Origin: Yponomeuta sedellus
Taxonomy: Eukaryota; Arthropoda; Insecta; Lepidoptera; Yponomeutidae
Assembly: GCA_934045075.1 (NCBI GenBank)
Contig: OW203751.1
Location: 17,501 to 81,500 of the forward strand
Direction of reading: 5' to 3'
Length of the DNA: 64,000 nt
The position numbers were made by a program, and so were the translations under genes. This document shows, piece after piece, positions 28,979 to 38,554 of this stretch; position 1 is the stretch's first letter, and the number at the start of each line of letters is the position of its first letter. Under the pieces are notes generated by a model. The model was not told the DNA's origin. It worked only from the letters and a program-made list of their open reading frames with translations, and ran no database searches.

Positions 28979-31510
28979 CTATCCCTGATGAACGCCGGAC
29001 ACCCCCGCGTCCGACGCTCTAGGCTCTCCGAGCGGAGACGGAGATCGGGCTAGGTTAGCCCTGCCCCGTGTCCGCGCCCTCCGGAGCGGGAATGAGACGG
29101 AATCGTGTTCCCTCAACCGCTCCTCGGCCTCCCTCTGTGACATAACATCGTCGCAGAAGGAGACCATCGCCTCCCAGGACCTCTCGTCGCCGACCATCTT
29201 GGTCAAGATTGCTGACAAGGAGAGGTCCGTCCCCACTACCGCGGTCAGGGATGCCCGCTGCTCTGCGGCCCCCGGGCACTCCTCCAACACATGTTTGGCG
29301 GTCTCCTCCGTGTGCCCACACTGGTAGCAGGCTGTGGTGGCTTCCTTCCTCGCGACGTTACACAGGTATCTCCCGAAGCATCCATGCCCCGAGAGTACCT
29401 GTGTCAGTCGGAAGGTAAGCACACCGTGCTCGCGCAAAAGCCAGCCACACAGCATGGGCCCTACCGCTTCCAGGAGCCGGGTCGCACCGGCCCCCCTACT
29501 TGCGGGGCTCGCCAATAGGCGTTCGCCCCACTCCTCCACGGCTAGGCGCCAGGCGTGTTGACGCCATCGCACGACCTCTCCTGGCGCCGGACGGAGGTCC
29601 TCGCCGCGGGCACGTGCTCTACGCCAATACACCTTGGACAGGACCCTCGCGTCCAGGTCCCACGGCAGCGTTCCGGCGAGGACACACGCCACCTCGTGCG
29701 ACAGCGTGCGGTAACCGCGGCACACCCTCACGGCCATCATGCGCTGTGCGCGGTGGAGCAGCGCCGTTTCCACGGGCCTCAGGCGGTCGGCCCAGATCGG
29801 GGCAGCGTAGAGGGCCATGGAACGAACCACCGATGTATAGAGTCGGCGGCTCGTTCGACCTCCGCCTCCCACATTCGGGAGCAGGCGGCTCAGCGCGCCC
29901 GCCGTGCCCGTTAGTTTGGGCAACAGCCGGCGAAAATGTTCCTCGAATCTCCATCTGCTGTCGAGCACGACGCCTAAATACTTCAGCGTCGGCTTGACAG
30001 CGATGGAGGTTCCCCCCACGACTATGTTTGAGCCGGGGGGAGGGGCCCCACGCGGGCCATGAAAACATATGGCCTCGCTTTTGTGGAGCGCCACCTCCAG
30101 GCCCAATCTGCGGATCCTGGCCACGACCGCCGCCACTCCCGCCGTGGCCAGGATGGACGCCTCCCTGAACGTCCCACCCCGGGCAGTGACCAGCGTGTCA
30201 TCAGCGTAACAAACGACGCCGACGCCGCGAAGATTAGCCCCCCGGAGTACCCAGTCGTACCCCATGTTCCACAGCGTCGGTCCCAGGCAAGAGCCCTGGG
30301 GAACGCCACGCGTGACCGGGGTACAGCCCTCTCCATCCGTCGTCGGGTACACTATCTCTCTATCGGAGAGATAGTGCCCGACAAGGCGACGGAGGTACTG
30401 TGGCACCTTGTGGTGCTCCAGTGCCACCAAGATCGTGGGCCAGGGAAGGCTGTTAAAAGCGTTGGCGATGTCTAAAGACACCGCCAACAAGCAGTCCCCC
30501 CCGACCCACGCTTCCTCCACTAGACGGTGGACGTACTCGATGGCGTCCACCGTCGAGTGCCCTCTTCTGAAACCGAATTGGGTATCGGCTAGGTTCGGCC
30601 CCTCCGTCTCAAGGTGACTGACGAGGCGGGCAACGACGATCCGCTCCAAGAGCTTACCCGCCTCGTCCAGCAGCACTATCGGCCGATACCCAGAGGGTTC
30701 GTCCGCAGGGCGTCCTTCCTTCCGTAGAAGGACGAGTTGGCCCCTCTTCCATCTCCCGGGGAACCTGCCTTCCCTGAAGCAGGCGTCGAAGAGGGACACC
30801 AGACGGGGGCCCAGGAATTCGAGGGCAAGGGCCCACGCGCGACCGTGGATGCCGTCAGGCCCGGGTGCCGTGTTTTTGGCCCTCATCCTGAGGACCGCCG
30901 CCTCCAGCTCCCCCTCCGACACCTCGGGGATTTCCTCTGCCGCTGCGGGTTCTTCCTGCCTTGGCGCCACTAAGATTGGGGGCACGAACTCGGGTCCCGG
31001 AGCGCACGGGAATAGCCCGTCGACCACTCGCCGGAGTACGTCAAGTTTGAGCGAGCTCGTGACCGGGGGGGCCCACGGACGGAGTTTTTGCCGCACCATC
31101 TTATACGGCCGTCCCCATGGGTCCACGTCCAGGGAGGCCAACAGCTCCCGCCAGGCCACTTCCTTCGAGTCGGAGATAGCGGCCCTGAGAGCTCTGGACG
31201 CCTCTCTATACTCGGCGTAGAGGGCGTCCGCTTGCCCCGGCTCCGCGAGGCGCCTCCGGCGACAACGCTGGTATAGCCTGCGTCGGGCGACGCACCGCAT
31301 GCGCAACTCGGCGATTTCCTCCGACCACCAATAAACCTGGCGTCGGGATTTGGGTGCGCGCACTCGGGGCATGGCCGAGTCGCACACGCGAGTCATCGCC
31401 CGGGTCAGCTCGTCGGCCTGCTGCTCGATGCTGGCCGATTCAGCTAGAGGTGGGCTCCAGGTCTCCACGATGGCCGCCTCTCGAAGCATCTCCGCATCCA
31501 GCTTTTTGAG
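28979..31510 (-). pseudogene. Element I ORF2 fragment (RT and C-terminus)
   Basis: About 840 codons open to the truncation point. The sequence just inside the break (LKKLDAEMLREAA) aligns with the linker after the endonuclease in H (LKHLDRDALMAAA), so the endonuclease is missing. RT motifs APGPDGI, SLDIANAFNSLPW, GVPQGS and CYADD are intact, and a Cys/His cluster (CYQC...H...C) lies near the C-terminus. There is no RNase H. Without endonuclease and a proper start it should not retrotranspose by itself. Confidence 0.9.
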
Positions 31511-31682
31511 AACCTAACCTAACCTAACCTAACCTAACCTAACCTAACCTAACCTAACCTAACCTAACCTAACCTAACCTAACCTAACCTAACCTAACCT
31601 AACCTAACCTAACCTAACCTAACCTAACCTAACCTAACCTAACCTAACCTAACCTAACCTAACCTAACCTAACCTAACCTAA

Positions 31683-31684
<2 letters not shown>
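31511..31684. repeat. Telomeric CCTAA array
   Basis: Perfect CCTAA repeats between the truncated 5' end of I and the long poly(T) of A2. Confidence 0.97.
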
Positions 31685-31736
<52 letters not shown>

Positions 31737-32191
31737 CGAGGAGAAATCCATTTACGGACTACCCACCATTACTAGGTGGGCGCGTGTGGGACTCGCCCAG
31801 CAGAGTGCTGGGAATACCCACTAAAACTCCCCGTCTTCCTTTCATGCCCTTGTTGGGGGTGAACTGGGACCTGAGTAATTCACCAGTCCACCCCCGGGCT
31901 GCCCAGCTTATAGGCCAGGCTGGCACCGATGGGGGACTACCTCGGAAGATAAGGCAATCCCCAAACTGCAGAATGTATGCACACGCCAAAGTTAGACGCG
32001 TGCAGTCCCACTTAAGGGCAGAAGAAGGCCAGTAGGATCTACCAGCCCTCTCCCGCCCCTACATCTGCGCCGGATAGGAGCGGCTGGAGGCTCCTCCTCC
32101 TCCCGCACCGTCTCCGCAGCACCCCTCCCCGAGACGCCGGCTGATTCAGCCGGACGTTTCGAGCTCTCCCGCAAAAATTCCACCCATGGAC
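31737..32191 (-). other. A2 3' UTR with conserved folded module
   Basis: Nearly identical to the A1 3' UTR over the module (31737-31833). In the second hairpin one G-C pair of A1 is a G-U here, so pairing is kept. Confidence 0.72.
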
Positions 32192-34243
32192 TTAACTGCC
32201 ATCGGCAGCATCCATGGATGTCTCCACAGGAGAGGCCGGTAAGGCCGACGAACGAAGGGCACTATTCCACTGAATGGGACGGCCCTTGACCGGCGAGGGG
32301 TTGCATTGCATGCCACCCATGCGGTGCTCCGAGGGAAGTCCTCGATCCGCACACACTGCGCATTTGAGTTGCGCAGTGCAGGCCGCCGCAATATGTCCCT
32401 CTTGACCGCAATGGTAGCAGAGTCCACTACGATCTTTTGCCGAGGGACATAGGACCTGAGGATGACCGACACCCATGCATCGGTAGCACCGCATTGGGCG
32501 CTGCTCCAGAACCTTTATAGAGACAACGCTCCAGCCAACACACAAACGACCGTCGTCAGCCAACCTTTTGATGGCTTCTACGGGGCAGGACACAAGAGTG
32601 GACCCCACCCCGGTGTAGCCCGCTGTTATTTTACCGACTTTTATGGCCTCTGGGGAGCAGTCTGCTTTCTGCGCCACAGCCATACGGACATCTTCCTCCG
32701 TTACGGAGTCGTCAAGCCCTGACAGCCGGACATTGGCCGTCTTCGTAGGTCTTGTTACTTTGACGGCGTCGCCCAGCGCCTCGCCAATTTGAGCCGCCAG
32801 AGTATCCGCCTGGGCAGCGGTGGTCTCCTTAGGAAGCTCGATAATTCGAGATCCCGTAATTCCGGTACGGAATTTGGCCGGTCCTATACCCAGTGCTCCC
32901 ATATTAACGGACGCCTTCGCCTTAGCGATGGCGTCCTTATAGGTGACGCCCTCCGCCACTGCCTCCGGCTTTAGGGCTAACACCACCGCCAGTGTTTTGG
33001 GCGCCCTTGGCAGTTTAGGCTTGACAGCCTTAGCCGCTTCGGGCGCAGTTGTTGCCTTCTTCTTAGGCTTCTTCTTCGCCACGGTTACCCATTCCTCCAG
33101 TACTACCGGCTGTTCGTCTCGCGACGGACCCGCGAACTGCTCCGAGGCGCGTGCAGCCTCATGAGTCGGGGCCCTCGGCATCGATTCAACAGCCTTGGCC
33201 ATCTTCTTCGGCCTCGCTTCCTTCGGCATATTTGCCGGCGGGGCGAGGGTCGTTGGTGCTGCAGTTTGCGAAAGAGCTGCCCTCTTCACCGATTGAGCAG
33301 CCCTCTTCTCCATCCGTAAATCTCCAGCTAGGGGAGGTCGATGCGACTGAGCCGGCAACAGCCGGCCGTCCACCTCAAGCCCCTCCAACCGGGCCCCCAA
33401 GATACGTCCAAACTTCTCCGTCACATCCCGCTGTAAGCGGTCTAGCATTTCGGTTAGCTCTCCCCTGGAGAGCCCATCAGGTTCTCGTGGGGCTTCCATC
33501 TCCCTCAAAGAGGCGACCGGACTGTTTCGGCGGGCACTCACCTCCGTGAGCTCCCGTCTCAACTCAGCCACCTCCTTTTGTATCTCCGATAATTGGTTTT
33601 TCAGGCGTTTATTATCGCCCTCCAACCGCCTGACTTCATCATCCGCTGTCCTAGCGGCCAACGTACGAACCGTCTTCATCATCGACAGAGCCGCCTCTCG
33701 TATTTCTTTGACGAAGGTCCCCTTTAGATTCTTCGACTTCGTCGAGACATGAATAAGGCGACCCGCGTCCTCTACCGCTAACTGAATAAGTGCCTCCGTC
33801 GACTTTCCAGGGCTTGACCTGCCTTTGCCATTCCCCTCGCGTTCTCCATCCGTAATGGTGGCCTCGCTCTCCGAGAGGGAATCGTTGATCCCGTATTCTC
33901 TCAGCTCGCGACGTGCTTGGGCCAGCCCAACACTATGAGTGTAGCCGCGTCCACTCTTCGTCCGTGAGACCTTCGGTGCTACAGATTTGGTCAGGTCAAG
34001 TTCGACATCCACCTCCGAGTCCGATCCCCCTGCCATGTTTTCACATTGCAAGGGTCTCTTCTTCGTTTTCCCCCCTTTAGGCTTGCCATCCTGACTGGCT
34101 AAACAGTCCCTAGACACAGGACCCATGCGCGCCAGTATTGGAGAGGGTAGACCGGATCTCCGAACATTTCCCCTCCGATTCGACCGTCCACTCCAGTCGG
34201 AAAACCCCTCCGTTTCCATCGACCAGTCGAGGGCCCTGCCCAC
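32192..34243 (-). CDS. A2 ORF1, gag-like protein (683 aa)
   Basis: Homologue of the A1 protein with many amino-acid differences, especially in the acidic N-terminal tract and the Ala/Lys linker. KSKNLKG, the coiled-coil segment, the VRLSGLDDSVTEED region and the three zinc knuckles (CYRC, CYHC, CAVC) are conserved. Length differs by three residues, with indels in multiples of three and no frameshift. This pattern suggests purifying selection on a free-standing ORF1 and argues against A being a dead deletion derivative. Confidence 0.9.
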   Translation of the reverse strand: MGRALDWSMETEGFSDWSGRSNRRGNVRRSGLPSPILARMGPVSRDCLASQDGKPKGGKTKKRPLQCENMAGGSDSEVDVELDLTKSVAPKVSRTKSGRGYTHSVGLAQARRELREYGINDSLSESEATITDGEREGNGKGRSSPGKSTEALIQLAVEDAGRLIHVSTKSKNLKGTFVKEIREAALSMMKTVRTLAARTADDEVRRLEGDNKRLKNQLSEIQKEVAELRRELTEVSARRNSPVASLREMEAPREPDGLSRGELTEMLDRLQRDVTEKFGRILGARLEGLEVDGRLLPAQSHRPPLAGDLRMEKRAAQSVKRAALSQTAAPTTLAPPANMPKEARPKKMAKAVESMPRAPTHEAARASEQFAGPSRDEQPVVLEEWVTVAKKKPKKKATTAPEAAKAVKPKLPRAPKTLAVVLALKPEAVAEGVTYKDAIAKAKASVNMGALGIGPAKFRTGITGSRIIELPKETTAAQADTLAAQIGEALGDAVKVTRPTKTANVRLSGLDDSVTEEDVRMAVAQKADCSPEAIKVGKITAGYTGVGSTLVSCPVEAIKRLADDGRLCVGWSVVSIKVLEQRPMRCYRCMGVGHPQVLCPSAKDRSGLCYHCGQEGHIAAACTAQLKCAVCADRGLPSEHRMGGMQCNPSPVKGRPIQWNSALRSSALPASPVETSMDAADGS

Positions 34244-34486
34244 GACTGACTCGGTGGGCGAGTAAATTTTTGACCCGAGTCAAAAACAACACAAACAACA
34301 CGAAAGACAGAACAAAACTGTACAAACAAAACGAAGAACAAAGTTGGAGCCAAAAATTCCACTAAAAGTGAAATCTTTGGCAACCAAGTCGCAAGCAAAC
34401 ACAAGAATCCGGTAAGAACAGCCAAGTCAATATATATTTCACCATCCAATCGCAAATAATCACCAACAAACAGAACTTTTTCAACC
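34244..34486 (-). other. A2 5' UTR
   Basis: AT-rich leader homologous to the A1 leader (both contain the sense motif TTGTTGGTGATTAT). It is joined directly to the CCTAA array. Confidence 0.6.
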
Positions 34487-34558
34487 AACCTAACCTAACC
34501 TAACCTAACCTAACCTAACCTAACCTAACCTAACCTAACCTAACCTAACCTAACCTAA

Positions 34559-34560
<2 letters not shown>
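34487..34560. repeat. Telomeric CCTAA array
   Basis: Perfect CCTAA repeats between the 5' end of A2 and the poly(T) of G1. Confidence 0.97.
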
Positions 34561-34592
<32 letters not shown>

Positions 34593-34597
34593 CTTTT

Positions 34598-35685
34598 CGG
34601 AGGGGAAATCTCTGACAGATACCCGGCGTCCCGGGGAAAACGCCGGGTTATGTGGGGCTTGCACCCACTAAAACCCCTCCGGTGTTCCGTCTCTCGCCAT
34701 TCACACCGAGCTACGTGATTCGCAAAGACACCTCCGCAACTCGGCTGGCGACCCCGTCCCCACCTTTTGCGTTTCCGCATAGGGTAGCGGTGGAGGAGCC
34801 ATAGGCGCTCCGCTACCCCCATTCTCTTCATCATAGCATCCATCATATCTTGTTTGTTGTGCTGGTCGCACCAGTTACGATCGTGGGTCGCACGTGTGGT
34901 GGCGCCCGCTCCACGTCGATCTAGCACGTACCTAGCACCACTCTTCCATCACCTTGTATTTCTGCTCGGCACACCATTCCGATCGCGGGGCAAGCGCGTG
35001 GTGACGCCCGGCCCGCGGTCTGGCATGTATAACGAGCCATTCATTCATCTTCTGTCACTGATCGTACCGTACTAGACGCGGGTCGCAGGTCAGTGACGAG
35101 CGCTCCGCGCCAGCCGGAAGGCACGATCTGAGCGCCATCCCTCTCCTCGTCTTATGTGACGGTCGCACCAGTTACGATCGTGGGTCGCACGTGTGGTGGC
35201 GCCCGCTCCACGTCGATCTAGCACGATCCGAGCACCACTCATCCATCACCTGGTATATCTGCTCGGCACACCATTCGGATCGCGGGGCAAGCGCGTGGTA
35301 ACGCCCGGCCCGCGGTCCGGCATGTATAACGAGCCATTCATTCTTCTTCTGTCGCTGATCGTACCGTACTAGACGCGGGTCGCAGGTCAGTGACGAGCTC
35401 TCCGCGCCAGCCAGCAGGCACGACCTGAGCGCCATCCCTCTCCTCGTCTTATGTGCCGGTCATGCTACCCAGATCACAACTCCAGATTCAGCACGACCTC
35501 TGCACCGTTCATCCATCACATTTACTCACGCACTCCTCGCGTGCGCGGGCGGCGCGGCTGGTGCCCGCCGCCCCATAAATTAATCCTCATTCATGAAATC
35601 ACTTTCATCCCTCTATCTTGCCGACCGCCGTGTCAGGGACACTAGACACGGCGCCGACCGACACTTCGTCATTCAGGCGCAAGAC
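34598..35685 (-). other. G1 3' UTR: folded module plus 297-bp duplication
   Basis: Module at 34598-34682 (sense closing stem CCGGAGGGG/CCCCTCCG, TTTTAGTGGGT, ACCCGGCGT hairpin). Further from the tail the UTR has two diverged 297-bp tandem units starting at 34864 and 35161 (GGTCGCACCAGTTACGATCG). The same duplication is in G2 and G3, so it is a family character. Confidence 0.8.
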
Positions 35686-38554
35686 CTACCCCGGGTCTTG
35701 CACCCTCTGACCGACACCCGCTCTGCGCCTTCTGCGCTCCCGCCTTCCGCGCCGTGCCTCGGGGTCACGCTCGCGCTGCCTCTCAGCCTCCTCTTTAGCA
35801 GTCATGACTGCCTCAGCGAAGGCCTGGACGGCCCGCCAAGCTACCTCGCTGTCGACCATCGAGCGCACGACGGCCGGCAGCGACAGGTCCACCCCTATCA
35901 CGACAGTCAGCGCCGCCCTCTCGTCCGCCCACGCCGGGCACTCCACCAACGTGTGATGTGCCGTGTCCTCGTCGTGACCGCAGTGGTGGCACTCGGGTGT
36001 GGGTTCCGCTCCCGCCACCCTCCACAGATATCTCCCGAAGCAACCGTGCCCCGAGAGGAGCTGCGTAAGGTGGAAGGAGAGGACTCCGTGCCTCCTCGTC
36101 AGCCAACGCTCGAGAACCGGCCTCACCGCGGCGATAGTGTCGTGGCCCGCCGTAGGCTCCTCGAGTGCGCGCAGCCATCTGATGAGCAGACGTCTGCGAG
36201 CTCGCATGCGCCAACGCAGCATCTCCTCCCTCGACGGGGGCTCCCCCGCGGCCCGGCACTCGGCGACGCGGTCGTACACCAGCGTGAGCACACGTGCATC
36301 CATCTCCCAGGGCAGGCAAGCGGCCAGCACACACGCCGCCTCGTAAGAGACGGTGCGGTAGCCGTGCACCATTCGCAGGCAAATAGCCCTCTGCGGACGG
36401 TGCAGCAGGGCCCTGTTCGCCCGCCCCAGGGAGTCCTCCCACACGGGTGCTCCGTACAGCGCCATCGACCGCACCACCAGCGCGTAAAGCCGCCGGCAAG
36501 CCGCATTCGGCCCACCGACGTTCGGCAGCAGGCGGCCGAGGGCACTGCACGCGGCCATGAGTCGCGGCGCGAGCCGTCGGAAGTGCTCGCAAAACGTCAG
36601 ACGAGAGTCCAGAACGATGCCGAGGTAGCGCATGGCCGACCCGACATCGATCCCCACCAACGCCGCGTGACATGGGTTTCGCCGCCCACTCGTCCCGCGC
36701 CGGATACCGGATCTCCCTCTCGGAGAGGTAAGCTCCGATGATGCGGCGCATGTGCTCCGGGAAGCCGTGGTACCGGAGCGCCTCCTCAATGCAGGCCCAG
36801 GGGAGGGTGTTAAACGCGTTCGCTATGTCGAGCGAAACAGCGAGTAACATATCGCGTCCCGCCAGCGCCTCCTCCGCCATCCCCTTCACTCTGCGGATCG
36901 CGTCGACGGTGGACCGGAAGTGCCGGAATCCAAATTGGGCCTCGGAAAGGTCCGGCCCCACCGTCTCCATGTGCCGCACGAGTCGGGCCACCAGGATGCG
37001 CTCGAACAGCTTCCCCACCTCATCCAAGAGAACGAGCGGGCGGTAGCCTGATGGCAAGTCCGCCGGTCGGCCCTCCTTCCTCAGCAGGACAAGTTTACCC
37101 ACCTTCCACGGCCGGGGAAACTGGCCCCGCACGAGGCACGCGGTGAGCAAGGCCCTGAACCTCTCCTCCAGAGGGTCCAGGGCGATGATCAACGCGCGCC
37201 CCGGGATCCCGTCCAAGCCCGGGGCCTTTCTGCGGCCGCGAAGGCGCTGCATAGCGGCACCGAGCTCTGCCGCCGTCACTTCCGGCGCTTCGGTTTCGGC
37301 CGTCCCATCCGGTAGTCCCATCGGGGGAGGCGTAAGTCCATTCGCGGGTGGAAATAGGCCGGCGACCACAGTGTCCACCGTCTCCGGCCTCATGCTCCGG
37401 GTGAGCGGCGGCGCAAACGGGCGGAGCTTGTCTCGCACCATTCGGTACGGACGGCCCCACGGGTCTGCGTCAAGGGAGGCCAGCATTTCTGCAAATCCGG
37501 CGTCCTTTGCCGCCGCAATGGCTGTCGACAGAGCAGTCTTGCTCTCCCTGTATGCCGCAAGCAGGCGGTCCTCCTCCTCGGGATCGCGGAGTCGCCGCCG
37601 GCGGCTGCGGGCGTGTGCACGCCTAGCGCGCACGCAGGCGAGCCGCAGTTCCGCGATCTCCGATGACCACCAGTGCACGCGGCGAAAGGGGGCACCAGGC
37701 CGAAGACGGGGCATCGCGACGTCACAGGCTCGCGTTAGCGCCCCACGAAGCCACTCAACCTCGGCCGAAACGTCTATATCCTCGGGGCTGGCGGCGGAGC
37801 CCTTGACCCAGGCCTCAACCTCGGCAGCCTCGTGCAGCAGCTCCCTGTCCAGCTGTTTGACAGCCCAGCGCGGGGGCTCTCCCGGCAGAGGGTGCCACAG
37901 GTCGGTCGGAGCCGTAGAGAGGGCCGTCACATCGAACCGAATGTATCGGTGGTCCGACAGAGTTTCTACCTCCTCCAAGACTTCCCAACCCGTGACGCGG
38001 CGCGCAAGGGAGTGTGTCGCAAACGTGACGTCCACGACCGATCCTCCCTCGTGTCGTACACAAGTGTGCACCCCTCCCCTGTTCAGTGCCGTGTATCCTC
38101 CCGCAACGGCCCAGTCCTCCGCCTCCCTGCCTCGCGCGTTTGTCACCGTGGACTCCCACATCGGTGACTTGGCGTTGAGGTCCCCAGCGACGAGTACGTG
38201 GCGAGGACGGCGCCCGGCCACCAACACTTCGAGCTGGCGGAGGTATCGCTCGAACTGCGCAAGTGAGCCGTTCGGAGAGAAGTACACGGCGACGATCATC
38301 GTCCCATCGACCTCCCCCGCGACCCACCCGCGCCCCTTCGACAGCCGCTCCAACGGTGGTGCCCCAGCGCCCGTCCTCACGACCAATGCGACAGTGCCGT
38401 CGTCGTCACCCGCCCAGCCGGCGTGCGCCGGAACCCGGTAAGGCTCAGCGACAACCGCCACGTGTATCTGCCACTGCGCAAGGCTCTGGATCAGCAAGTC
38501 CTGTGCTCTCGCGCAATGGTTCAGATTGGCCTGCAGGAATCTGCACGTGGCCAT
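35686..38554 (-). pseudogene. G1 ORF2, frameshifted by a 290-bp deletion in the RT
   Basis: The endonuclease and N-terminal RT are intact from the ATG at 38554. Between 36658 and 36659, 290 bp present in G2 (43427-43716) are missing, which removes the RT active site (CYADD) and shifts the frame. The C-terminal part (to 35686) stays open in another frame. No obvious repeat flanks the breakpoint. RT activity is lost; endonuclease may still be produced. Confidence 0.93.

Larger units (their letters stand above)
28678..31510 (-). mobile_element. 5'-truncated R1/SART-like retrotransposon I
   Basis: 2.8-kb minus-strand fragment with a poly(A) of about 31, a 3' UTR and ORF2 from just after the endonuclease to the stop. 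It is cut at 31510 directly against CCTAA. It is the only copy of its family here, related to G, H and C through ORF2 motifs and the shared 3' fold. Confidence 0.88.
31685..34486 (-). mobile_element. Gag-only telomeric retroelement A2
   Basis: Second full copy of family A: poly(A) of 52 (31685-31736), 3' UTR, ORF1 of 683 codons and 5' UTR, inserted as an independent event in another telomeric array. The layout is that of A1: no ORF2 and the same distance from ORF1 stop to 3' module. The long uninterrupted poly(A) indicates recent insertion although the copy is well diverged from A1, so the family has had several active members. Confidence 0.86.

Noticed and set aside
37143..38441. Plus-strand ORF of 432 codons opposite G ORF2 (also at 44201-45499 and 51202-52371)
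   Set aside because: Exact antisense of the endonuclease/RT region; codon bias on the real strand leaves this frame open.
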